NCBI GenBank assembly: GCA_964448105.1
Contig: CAYUVK010000149.1
Location: forward strand, 1 to 8,436
Direction: 5' to 3'
Length of the DNA stretch: 8,436 nt
Origin: CAVQBP01 sp964448105
GTDB lineage: Bacteria; Bacteroidota; Ignavibacteria; Ignavibacteriales; Ignavibacteriaceae
Part shown: piece after piece, positions 1 through 6,630 of the stretch
How positions within the stretch are numbered: position 1 is the stretch's first letter
Layout of the letters: each line of letters starts with the position of its first letter
The notes under the pieces: generated by a model
The model's input: only the letters and a program-made list of their open reading frames with translations
What the model was told of the DNA's origin: nothing
Databases searched by the model: none
Program-made: the position numbers and the translations under genes

Positions 1-201
1 TTAATTGTAAAAAAGAATAATGAGGAGATCTGCGGAATTCAGGTAAAACCTGCTACATTTGACCTAATGAGAAATGGAGTGATAAACAGAAATGTCTCTT
101 CAAATGAGAAGTGGGGAAAACCTGTTTTCTATTTGAAGTATAACGATAATAATGAATTTATTAATTTCGATGAGATCATTAATAGTATTAAAAATATATA
201 A
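1..201 (+). CDS. C-terminal part of a probable type II restriction endonuclease (5' end outside window)
   Basis: An open frame enters from the left edge in frame 1 and ends at TAA 199-201, giving 66 residues. Near its start is G-I-Q-V-K-P (residues 12-17), which resembles the catalytic strand of PD-(D/E)XK nucleases in the Q-x-K variant. It is followed by a stretch with N-x-x-x-x-N-E-K-W-G-K-P and then a hydrophobic strand, F-Y-L-K-Y, as seen at the C-terminal end of several type II enzymes. From memory it looks most like the MjaI-type (CTAG) endonucleases, but only the tail is visible, so the family is a guess. The context is stronger than the motif: it converges on a DNA methyltransferase gene with 2 bases between the stops, a usual layout for a restriction-modification pair. 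The product would cut unmethylated DNA at the site its partner methylates. Confidence 0.6.
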   Translation, partial: LIVKKNNEEICGIQVKPATFDLMRNGVINRNVSSNEKWGKPVFYLKYNDNNEFINFDEIINSIKNI

Positions 202-203
202 AA

Positions 204-1295
204 TTAAATATTTAGTTTGATTTGCAATTGCGAATCCAATTCTAGAAGTGCTTCATCATAATATTCACTACTAAAACCTTCACTGGTTAGATTAATTCTT
301 TTAACAAAATTGATTAAAGCTTTAACTTCCTGTTTAGTCATAACAGGAAAATCATAATTAGAATTACGGTATTTAAAATATTTTTTTCCCACTTCTTTTT
401 CTTTCATTTCAACAAAACCAAGATGTTTCTTTATACGATTTTGAATATATACATTGATTTCCTTTTTCAACCTATTAAGCGATGTATCCATAATATGGTT
501 TATCAAACCTTTTTCTATTTCCATTCCTATACTATTACGATTTGAAGCTATGCTTGCAAATGTGGAAGTACCTAATCCCAAAAAAGGATCATAAATCGTA
601 TCTCCTTTAACGGAAAACATATTTATTAATCTGTAAGCCAGTTCAAACGGGAATGCGCCGCTTCTATTCCTTATACCATTGCTCATTTTTTGGGAGGCGC
701 CCTTTAAGTCCCATACATCGGAAAACCAGCTGTTTCGTTCTTCCCAAAAGAACGCACTTTGATTCCTGTTCTCTTTTTCTTCTAAAGAATTAAATTCCCT
801 TTTTTTCCCCTTTCGGAATATCAATATATATTCATGTTCGAGGGTGATGTAAGCACCTGGCGGGAGCATCCCCGAACCCATAAACTTGTTGGGTGAATTT
901 GTCTGCTTTCGCCAGAGTATATTCGGCAGGTTGCTAAAACCTAGTTTTAAAAATTGTTCTGTTATTTTTGTGTGATCGGAATGGAGTTTAAATTCTTTTC
1001 CAACAGTTCTTGTTGCATCACCAATATTAATACAAACAATACCGCCCGGTTTTACAATTCTTTTAAGATTTTTCCAAACTTTATTTAATTCCTTATGCAT
1101 TAATTCAAAAGCCAGGTTGGAATTACCCGTTTCCAGGGCTCTCTTAATCTGAGGATTCTGATTGGAAAAACTTTCATCCCACATTTTGATCATCGGGTAG
1201 GGAGGTGAAGTAACTACTAAATCTACAGATTCTTTTGGAGTTTGATTAATAGTAGTTCTGCTGTCCCCATGAATTAATTTATGAAAGCAGCTCAT
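204..1295 (-). CDS. Beta-class DNA methyltransferase, probably N4-cytosine, type II modification enzyme
   Basis: The 363-residue protein has the amino-methyltransferase motifs in beta-class order. Catalytic motif IV, T-S-P-P-Y, is at residues 29-33. P-G-G-I-V-C-I-N-I-G-D follows at 83-93, a middle part (about 100-210) probably recognises the target, and the AdoMet-binding motif I, D-P-F-L-G-L-G-T-S, is at 236-244 before G-M-E-I. S-P-P-Y is the form typical of N4-cytosine methylation, so it should transfer a methyl group from S-adenosylmethionine to cytosine N4 and protect host DNA from the convergent nuclease. Residues from about 265 to 363 form a charged C-terminal extension beyond the core. 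The start at 1295 puts motif IV at the usual short distance from the N-terminus, but no Shine-Dalgarno sequence precedes it. If the nuclease is MjaI-like the site would be CTAG, which is inference. The pair is probably independent of the signalling genes to its right. Confidence 0.88.
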   Translation of the reverse strand: MSCFHKLIHGDSRTTINQTPKESVDLVVTSPPYPMIKMWDESFSNQNPQIKRALETGNSNLAFELMHKELNKVWKNLKRIVKPGGIVCINIGDATRTVGKEFKLHSDHTKITEQFLKLGFSNLPNILWRKQTNSPNKFMGSGMLPPGAYITLEHEYILIFRKGKKREFNSLEEKENRNQSAFFWEERNSWFSDVWDLKGASQKMSNGIRNRSGAFPFELAYRLINMFSVKGDTIYDPFLGLGTSTFASIASNRNSIGMEIEKGLINHIMDTSLNRLKKEINVYIQNRIKKHLGFVEMKEKEVGKKYFKYRNSNYDFPVMTKQEVKALINFVKRINLTSEGFSSEYYDEALLELDSQLQIKLNI

Positions 1296-1333
1296 GTGCG
1301 AATTTATTATTCAAGTTAATTGTTTACTTAAAG

Positions 1334-1339
1334 ATTATA
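1334..1339 (-). promoter_or_regulatory. Possible -10 box for the methyltransferase gene
   Basis: On the minus strand the sequence reads TATAAT, a perfect sigma-70 -10 hexamer, about 39 bases before the ATG at 1295. This would give a leader of roughly 30 bases. A TTG lies upstream but too close for a standard -35 element, so only the -10 is supported. AT-rich DNA produces such hexamers by chance. Confidence 0.3.
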
Positions 1340-1522
1340 CCTTTACTTAACAATTACAAGCTTTTCATTAGAATAAATAATAATTTGCTCCGAAATGGTT
1401 ATTGAACATTTTAATTTTGATTTAATCTGACCGAGACATCAATCTCTTCTGCAGCTTTAGATCGGAATCCACTAAAGTAATATATTCAAAAATGTTACTA
1501 AGGATAAAGAACTTTGATAAGA

Positions 1523-2560
1523 TTAATTTTTCTCCAGCATATATAACTGCCATAAATCATGGGTACTTGTATGAAAAATAGGTGAAAGTGCAAGCATCCC
1601 TGTTGAACCGATATTCCTTTCTAAAAATTTCAATTCATTAAGCTGTTCTTTTACTTCATCATCCAAGACAATTGGAATTCCAGCCTGTTTCATTAATAAA
1701 ATACCTTTGGCTTTTATAGCCAATTCTAATCTAATTCTGATTAAACAGAGCATATCTGCTAATACAGTTCCTGAAAATTTATTTTGAAGTGAACTAAGAT
1801 ATATGCCTGCGTGCGATTCGGAAAAATTCCCTTCATTAATCTGCGCTAATAATTGAACATCATTATCCATTCCTGATTCCATCCATTGTTTTAATAAAAT
1901 TTCACTTCTATTAAATACAAAGACGATAATAAGAGGGAGAACAATTAGTTGAAGAACAGTTAATAAAATAGGAGAAAAAATAAAATGATTAAAGAAAGAA
2001 TGGATACCCATTGCGAATAAAAGCCCGGGGATGTAATGATATAATAAAGCAGAAATAATCCCCGGTATTATTTGAAAAAGTTTAAACTCTTTTTTACGAT
2101 CAATTATATTTTTAGTTATAATTGCAAAAATAGCGATAGTACCTCCATGCATTACTGCTGTACCGAATCCCCTGATAAACCAGATAATTAAATTCGGCTG
2201 ATTAAGAGAACTTAAGTAGTATATATTTTCTATGAAAGCAAAACCGGCACCAACAGCAAAGCCATAAATAGCAGCATCTACCATAAAACCTATTTTATTC
2301 TTTGCAAGAAGATATATTATAAATGATGCTTTAAGAGACTCTTCAATTAAAGGAGAGATATACATGGTGTAGGTTGAAAGAGAAATGGATAGGTTATCCA
2401 ATAAAAAGCTATTTATAAAATAACTTATAATCGCAGCAATACAACCTGCCAAAATTGTTTTTAGAATAAAAGAAATTTTTACAAGTTTAAAACTATCCAG
2501 ATATATTAAAGCCGCTAAGAAAATGAATACCGGTAAAAGACTTGTTGCAACCCTAATCAT
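1523..2560 (-). CDS. PrsW-family intramembrane metalloprotease
   Basis: The 345-residue protein has about seven to eight hydrophobic helices in residues 1-217 and a soluble tail of about 128 residues. The PrsW/CAAX-protease-like signature residues are visible: E-E-S-L-K at 73-77 (paired glutamates), G-F-A-F-I-E-N at 106-112 (E111), V-M-H-G-G at 136-140 (H138) and H-S-F-F-N-H at 187-192 (two histidines). Members of this family are membrane metalloproteases; Bacillus subtilis PrsW makes the first cut in the ECF anti-sigma factor RsiW. The gene starts 6 bases after the stop of the preceding metallopeptidase gene and has no Shine-Dalgarno sequence, so translation is probably coupled. Its presence in a cluster with an ECF sigma and anti-sigma suggests that anti-sigma is its substrate, which is inference. 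The C-terminal tail (about 217-345), probably cytoplasmic, matches no domain I recognise. Confidence 0.85.
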   Translation of the reverse strand: MIRVATSLLPVFIFLAALIYLDSFKLVKISFILKTILAGCIAAIISYFINSFLLDNLSISLSTYTMYISPLIEESLKASFIIYLLAKNKIGFMVDAAIYGFAVGAGFAFIENIYYLSSLNQPNLIIWFIRGFGTAVMHGGTIAIFAIITKNIIDRKKEFKLFQIIPGIISALLYHYIPGLLFAMGIHSFFNHFIFSPILLTVLQLIVLPLIIVFVFNRSEILLKQWMESGMDNDVQLLAQINEGNFSESHAGIYLSSLQNKFSGTVLADMLCLIRIRLELAIKAKGILLMKQAGIPIVLDDEVKEQLNELKFLERNIGSTGMLALSPIFHTSTHDLWQLYMLEKN

Positions 2561-2566
2561 TCATAA

Positions 2567-5530
2567 TTATAAGATTTTAAGAGAAAACATAAGTTCATCT
2601 GAAATTTTTTGATTCTTCTCAATTGCTGCTGCATACCCTGCGGAAAAAGTCATCTTAAGATGGAACAGCAGATCAAATTTGAAATCCACCTGTGTACCAA
2701 AATCTAACAAAGAACGGCGGTAATCCTTTGAATCAATATTTGTAATAATCGCCGAAGAAAACAAAGAAGCACTTGCATAATTTAAGAAAAATGAAGTAAA
2801 TCCGATATTACTAAATCTGACGGGAGGGAGATTCCATTCTAATAATAATTTTCCGTAGTTTGTTCCGCCAATGCTGTTTAGTTCAACACCCGGAAAACTG
2901 TAATATTCCCTGTATCTTTTTTCATCTTTATCATCAATATAATTGTTTCCGAATCCTCCGAAGTAAAAATTAGCAAATGGCTCTAACCTGTTACCGTAAG
3001 AATATCCTGCCGAGCTTCTAAGCCAGATAGAAGAATGATTAATTGGTAAAGCAAACCCAAGATCAAAATCATTATGAATTTGCGGATAAATTGTGGTTCT
3101 TACATAATTATTATCTAAACTGATTTGCCAATTAAATCCTTTTTCTTTATCTACCGCCCCTAATGATTTTACTTCATATTTATAGCCAAAAGTTGCACCT
3201 ATGTTAAACAGCTTATCAGATGAAGCAGCAATATTCTGATAATAAGGAAGCCGTTCAAGATCTCCATAATAATTTGAATAAATAGAATAGTCCATAAATA
3301 AAGGATTATCATAAAGAATATATTTATGATATTTCAAACCAAAAGAATATCCTTTCCTACTGGATTTGGTAGGGCCAAAAAGATCATAAAAATCAGCATA
3401 ATTTAATGTCGATTCGAATTTCCAGTTTAGGTAAGAATAAATAAAATCAAGATGCCACCGTTCATTCATTCCAAGCTGCTTATATGGACTATAGGAAGCA
3501 CTGAAATTAATATTTTGAAATCCTATCGGATCGGAGAGATTAAACCGCAACCCGTATGAAACATAATCTTTATAACCCTGGACAACCGGATAAAAAGATA
3601 CAATTCCGAAGTGCTTAAAAACATTATAAGTCCCGGTGCTGGTAATCAACGAATCAATGTGTATTGACGATGGAGGCGGAGCAATCCATTGTTTAACAAT
3701 AGGGTGCTGTTCAACAACCTGCTCTCCTAAAAAATCAACTGCATTTACTTTTTCTGCAGGTTTATTTGTTATCATAATAGGCTGAAAACCTTCGTTGGTA
3801 TATTTAAACGTTAGAATAGAGTCTTTCGTAATGGGTATAGGTCTGAAAAATCCTGTTTCGGCATTACTCATAATTTCCATATCTTTTTGATCGAAATTAT
3901 ACCTGTAAATGTTGGAAACACCTGAATAATATGAAGTTCCGTATAAATACTTATCATCATTTGAGAAGATAAAATTTGCCGGTACTGAATTTTCAAAATT
4001 AAACAGGCTGTCATATGAGAAAACTCCATTCAAAAGACTATCGACATTCATCTTAATTAATACCTGTTGTCCGTTTATTTCTGCCAATCCCCCTGTAATT
4101 ATTTTTCCATCATAAGATAAATCAATATTATACATATCCTGCCCGAACGGCCATGTGTAAATCTGGTTCCACTCGGTATACGGATAAGGAATTCTCACAA
4201 TTGTTGATTGACCATTATAATGTCTTATTCCCCACAAAGAACTATCAGCTAGGTTAAAAGCAAGATCACCTATTCTTTGTTCTTTCAAAAGTAGCTTTGC
4301 ATCACCGGTTTTTATATCAAGAGAGTAAAGGCTTCTCCAGTCATTATTATCGGTTGTATAAAACAATGTTTTGGAATAAGGATCAAACGCCAATGATGTT
4401 ACATAATATAATGCTTCCCGTTTTACATCATGAATTTTATCAATCTCGCCAGTTTTTGAATCAATTTCAACAATTTGTGCAACCTGCCCCGGAAAGTCGA
4501 TTGCACAATAAATTTTATGGTTAGAAGAATCATAAAATGCGCGTGATAGTCCGCCTAAAGATCTTGTGGATATCGGCCGGTAGGGAGTAACAGGGTTTTG
4601 ACTAATTTTTGCCAGATTTTTTTCCTGAAATTCATTTTCAAATTGTATCCATTGATCCCATGCACCGGATAAAGACAGATGATAGACTCTATTAAAGTCG
4701 GAAGTAAAATAAGCATCACTGCCGTTGTGACGGGATGTCCATTCTATTAATTTTTCAGGACCATATTTCAATGCAAGATAATTCATGAATCTTGTACCGT
4801 ACAAATAAGAATTTGCACCAACTTGAAAATCTGTCTGCAATCCTTCCGATTCCAAACTTAATAAATCATAGATAGGTTTTTTCTCAAGCACTTTCGTTCT
4901 GAATACCATTTCATCATAACCGCCAAGTGCTCTGCCTATTCCACCTGCCATCCAGGTTTCCAGGAAGACAGCAATTCCTTCTTTCCACCATCTCGGGGTA
5001 CTTCTCCTGGGATCGGTCAGGAATGCATATATTATTGTAAGAGGATCATCTGAAGATTCACCGACTTTTCCTCCGAAAATCGTCCGGAAAAATCTATCAG
5101 ATGAAGTTGATTGATCGAGAGTAACCAGGTGAACCAGTTCGTGATTGAAGGTGGTATTAAACCTTTCGTTTGCAGGGGCGGTTTCATACTGATAGTCAAG
5201 CGGTGCAATTGAAAGAATTATATGATTACGCGGTATTGTCCCGGTCCCCGCATTTCCAAAGTCGTTGAGATCATACATAAGGAGCGTGGTTATTTCATCC
5301 GAATGATAATTATATAGTCTGCTATTTAATTTTAGTGCATTTTCAAAACACTGACCTACATATTTGACAAGATATTTACTTGCTAAACCGTCGTATATTA
5401 ATCTCATATCGCGGGTATTCATTTCGTATAATTGCGCATAATTTTTACAGGGTAAAAGAATGCAGATGAATAAAGATATATATATATAAATGAGGTTTTT
5501 CTTTAAAACGCCCCTGGTGCTGTATGCCAT
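2567..5530 (-). CDS. Secreted metallopeptidase (HExxH) with propeller-like middle and outer-membrane barrel
   Basis: The 987-residue product begins with a signal peptide: positive residues at R6, K10 and K11, a hydrophobic core to about 27, and probable cleavage after N-Y-A (A32). Residues 33-300 form a gluzincin-type zinc peptidase domain of the peptidase MA kind, with H-E-L-V-H at 130-134 and W-W-K-E-G-I-A at 181-187, where E184 would be the third zinc ligand. Residues about 325-600 are a series of short beta repeats with D-x-x-T/S-G-x turns (for example 356-363 and 405-411), as in TolB/WD40-like propellers. Residues about 640-987 are rich in alternating aromatic strands and G-K-L-L-L-E-W-N-L-P, like the surface-antigen/Omp85-type barrel. 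It should sit in the outer membrane, with the orientation of the peptidase unknown. There is no Shine-Dalgarno sequence at the ATG. A hairpin lies 25 bases upstream, so expression probably comes by readthrough from the repeat-protein gene. The substrate cannot be told. Confidence 0.8.
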   Translation of the reverse strand: MAYSTRGVLKKNLIYIYISLFICILLPCKNYAQLYEMNTRDMRLIYDGLASKYLVKYVGQCFENALKLNSRLYNYHSDEITTLLMYDLNDFGNAGTGTIPRNHIILSIAPLDYQYETAPANERFNTTFNHELVHLVTLDQSTSSDRFFRTIFGGKVGESSDDPLTIIYAFLTDPRRSTPRWWKEGIAVFLETWMAGGIGRALGGYDEMVFRTKVLEKKPIYDLLSLESEGLQTDFQVGANSYLYGTRFMNYLALKYGPEKLIEWTSRHNGSDAYFTSDFNRVYHLSLSGAWDQWIQFENEFQEKNLAKISQNPVTPYRPISTRSLGGLSRAFYDSSNHKIYCAIDFPGQVAQIVEIDSKTGEIDKIHDVKREALYYVTSLAFDPYSKTLFYTTDNNDWRSLYSLDIKTGDAKLLLKEQRIGDLAFNLADSSLWGIRHYNGQSTIVRIPYPYTEWNQIYTWPFGQDMYNIDLSYDGKIITGGLAEINGQQVLIKMNVDSLLNGVFSYDSLFNFENSVPANFIFSNDDKYLYGTSYYSGVSNIYRYNFDQKDMEIMSNAETGFFRPIPITKDSILTFKYTNEGFQPIMITNKPAEKVNAVDFLGEQVVEQHPIVKQWIAPPPSSIHIDSLITSTGTYNVFKHFGIVSFYPVVQGYKDYVSYGLRFNLSDPIGFQNINFSASYSPYKQLGMNERWHLDFIYSYLNWKFESTLNYADFYDLFGPTKSSRKGYSFGLKYHKYILYDNPLFMDYSIYSNYYGDLERLPYYQNIAASSDKLFNIGATFGYKYEVKSLGAVDKEKGFNWQISLDNNYVRTTIYPQIHNDFDLGFALPINHSSIWLRSSAGYSYGNRLEPFANFYFGGFGNNYIDDKDEKRYREYYSFPGVELNSIGGTNYGKLLLEWNLPPVRFSNIGFTSFFLNYASASLFSSAIITNIDSKDYRRSLLDFGTQVDFKFDLLFHLKMTFSAGYAAAIEKNQKISDELMFSLKIL

Positions 5531-5555
5531 ATTTTCATTTAAGTTTAAAAATATT

Positions 5556-5592
5556 ATGAGGAGAAACTATTTTTTCAATAGTTCCTCCTCAT
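5556..5592 (-). terminator. 15-bp intergenic hairpin, terminator or attenuator between repeat-protein and peptidase genes
   Basis: Two 15-base arms (5556-5570 and 5578-5592) are inverted repeats with a single mismatch that becomes a G-U pair in the minus-strand RNA, around a 7-base loop. On the minus strand the stem is preceded by an A-run and followed by AATATTTTT. On the plus strand it is followed directly by six T's, so it has the look of a bidirectional rho-independent terminator. It lies 24 bases after the stop of the repeat-protein gene and 25 bases before the ATG of the peptidase gene, leaving no room for a promoter between. It therefore most likely allows partial readthrough or protects the 3' end of the upstream message. 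Confidence 0.65.
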
Positions 5593-5616
5593 TTTTTAAA
5601 ATATTTATTTTTGAAA

Positions 5617-6534
5617 CTATTTTTCGCCGGTTCTCTGTGCTTCTGAATTTCTTTGAGCTTCCGTTCTTTGAGCTTCTGAATTTCTTTGAGCTTCCATTCT
5701 AAATACTTCAGTTCTCAATGCGTTATCTTCCCAAACATTTCTCAAGGCTTCGCTTCTAAGTGCCTCGGTGAAACCGGCACTTTCAACGGCATTCCTGAAT
5801 GCTTCCTGCCTGAGTGCTTCTTGAAAAGCAGAATTTTGATATATGGTTCTAGCAGCTTCGGTTCTAAACGCCGCTGTAAATTGTCCGTCATTCATTAATT
5901 GGCTCATTCTATTACTTGAAATAATTTGTCTAAATGCAGCATCCCTCATTGCTTCTTGGAATGATGCATCTTTTGATAATTGTCTTAAAGCATCGGTTCT
6001 ATTTAAAACTGATTGATAATTTGGACCGGCTAATTGAGTTCTAAGTGCTTCATTTCGTAAAGCATCTCTTAAACCGGCATCTTCGATCATCCTATTAAAA
6101 GTACCGCTTCCAACTATATTTCTGAATGCTTCATTTCTAAGAGCATCCGACCATGTTCTATTTGCAATGGTGGTTCTATAAACAGCACTGCGCATTGCAG
6201 TTCTAAATGCCGGATTTCTATTGATTTCTGTTCGAAATGCTTCATTGCGGGCTGCTTCCTGGAAATTAGGATCATTAATAAGCTTTTGAATTTTATCGTT
6301 CTGGAGAAGTTTTTGAATATCACCTTCCTGAACCGCTACATCATTAGAAGTTATCTGTTCCTTCTGATATTTCTTAACCTTTTCTACCCCGCCAATTGTT
6401 CCCGACATATCTGTATTTTGACCGGGCCAGGGATAGAATAAAGTAACATAAAGGATAATAATTACAATGACGATTGATCCGCCTATAAATATTCCCTTAC
6501 GGGAATTTGCTCTTTTGTTGGTTCTTTCTGACAT
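5617..6534 (-). CDS. Single-pass membrane protein with about 25 nonapeptide (F/L-R-x-A-L-R-x-E-A) repeats, family unknown
   Basis: I do not recognise this 305-residue protein. It has a short basic N-terminus (R4, K7, R8, R12, K13), one strongly hydrophobic helix at about 14-34, and a linker with S-G-T-I-G-G at 44-49. From residue 73 to the end it is a run of degenerate nine-residue units. The consensus is roughly [F/L/Y]-[R/Q/T]-x-A-[L/M/F]-R-x-E-A, often paired into 18-residue units such as those beginning at F192, F219, F237 and F255. The tail (281-302) turns into two copies of an 11-residue unit, E-A-Q-R-N-S-E-A-Q-R-T. It is rich in A, R, E and Q and has no cysteine after the helix. By the positive-inside rule the repeats face out of the cytoplasm. 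It has the only strong Shine-Dalgarno sequence in the window and an ECF-like promoter matching the sigma gene's, so it is probably the main target of the neighbouring sigma factor. The role is unknown; a helical repeat scaffold in the periplasm is a guess. Confidence 0.82.
   Translation of the reverse strand: MSERTNKRANSRKGIFIGGSIVIVIIILYVTLFYPWPGQNTDMSGTIGGVEKVKKYQKEQITSNDVAVQEGDIQKLLQNDKIQKLINDPNFQEAARNEAFRTEINRNPAFRTAMRSAVYRTTIANRTWSDALRNEAFRNIVGSGTFNRMIEDAGLRDALRNEALRTQLAGPNYQSVLNRTDALRQLSKDASFQEAMRDAAFRQIISSNRMSQLMNDGQFTAAFRTEAARTIYQNSAFQEALRQEAFRNAVESAGFTEALRSEALRNVWEDNALRTEVFRMEAQRNSEAQRTEAQRNSEAQRTGEK
5629..5694 (-). repeat. Direct tandem repeat, 2 x 33 bases, at the 3' end of the repeat-protein gene
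   Basis: Bases 5629-5661 and 5662-5694 are adjacent copies identical at 30 of 33 positions. They encode two copies of an 11-residue unit. The DNA identity is much higher than among the upstream nonapeptide units, which suggests a recent duplication or slippage event. Confidence 0.88.
5629..6318 (-). repeat. Nonapeptide repeat region of the membrane protein
   Basis: Residues 73-302 can be laid out in units of nine (occasionally eight or ten), with a large hydrophobic residue at position 1, Ala at 4, hydrophobic at 5, Arg at 6 and Ala at 9. Good examples are FQEALRQEA (237-245), FTEALRSEA (255-263), LRDALRNEA (155-163) and FQEAMRDAA (192-200), alternating with more variable units such as FRNAVESAG. 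The first units (I73 and I82) contain N-D-x and D-P turns. At DNA level most units have diverged, which points to an old repeat maintained for the protein's structure. Confidence 0.75.
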
Positions 6535-6540
6535 AATAGC

Positions 6541-6547
6541 ACCTCCT
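6541..6547 (-). promoter_or_regulatory. Strong Shine-Dalgarno site for the repeat-protein gene
   Basis: The minus strand reads AGGAGGT, followed by six bases (GCTATT) and the ATG at 6534. This is a full match to the 16S anti-Shine-Dalgarno core at optimal spacing and fixes the start codon. No other gene in the window has a comparable site. Confidence 0.9.
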
Positions 6548-6577
6548 GTTTTTTTATAAATTTCAATCTCTTTACTA

Positions 6578-6608
6578 TAAATACAATATAAAAGAATTAA
6601 TGTTGGTA
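6578..6608 (-). promoter_or_regulatory. ECF-type promoter upstream of the repeat-protein gene
   Basis: The minus strand reads TACCAAC, 15 bases, then TTGTATTTA. The same element with the same spacing stands before the sigma gene; the two are identical at 25 of 31 positions without gaps. A CAAC-type -35 core with a spacer of this length fits ECF sigma promoters in general. The predicted start, near 6572, leaves a leader of about 38 bases that contains the Shine-Dalgarno site. Confidence 0.7.
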
Positions 6609-6630
6609 AGATGACAAAATATTATTTTAA

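Noticed and set aside
1455..1477. Inverted repeat CTTTAG/CTAAAG after the PrsW gene, considered as a terminator.
   Set aside because: It has only 6 AT-rich base pairs around an 11-base loop and no T-run after it on the minus strand.
1422..1553. A 43-codon minus-strand open frame beginning with ATG at 1553 and overlapping the end of the PrsW gene.
   Set aside because: It is short, has no Shine-Dalgarno sequence or recognisable motif, and overlaps the PrsW tail. A frame of this length is expected by chance.
3792..3798. A third GTTGGTA (minus TACCAAC) inside the peptidase gene.
   Set aside because: No TTGTATTTA-like partner at 15 bases, and it lies inside coding sequence, so it is not a further promoter copy.
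5490..5898. Plus-strand open frames opposite the repeat-protein gene and the intergenic hairpin.
   Set aside because: They are antisense shadows of the repeat coding sequence. They are low-complexity (F, S, L rich) and have no start signals.
5617..6534. Considered whether the repeats are a CRISPR-like or satellite array rather than a gene.
   Set aside because: The repeats are conserved as protein in one uninterrupted frame with a strong ribosome site, while the DNA units are diverged and without unique spacers.
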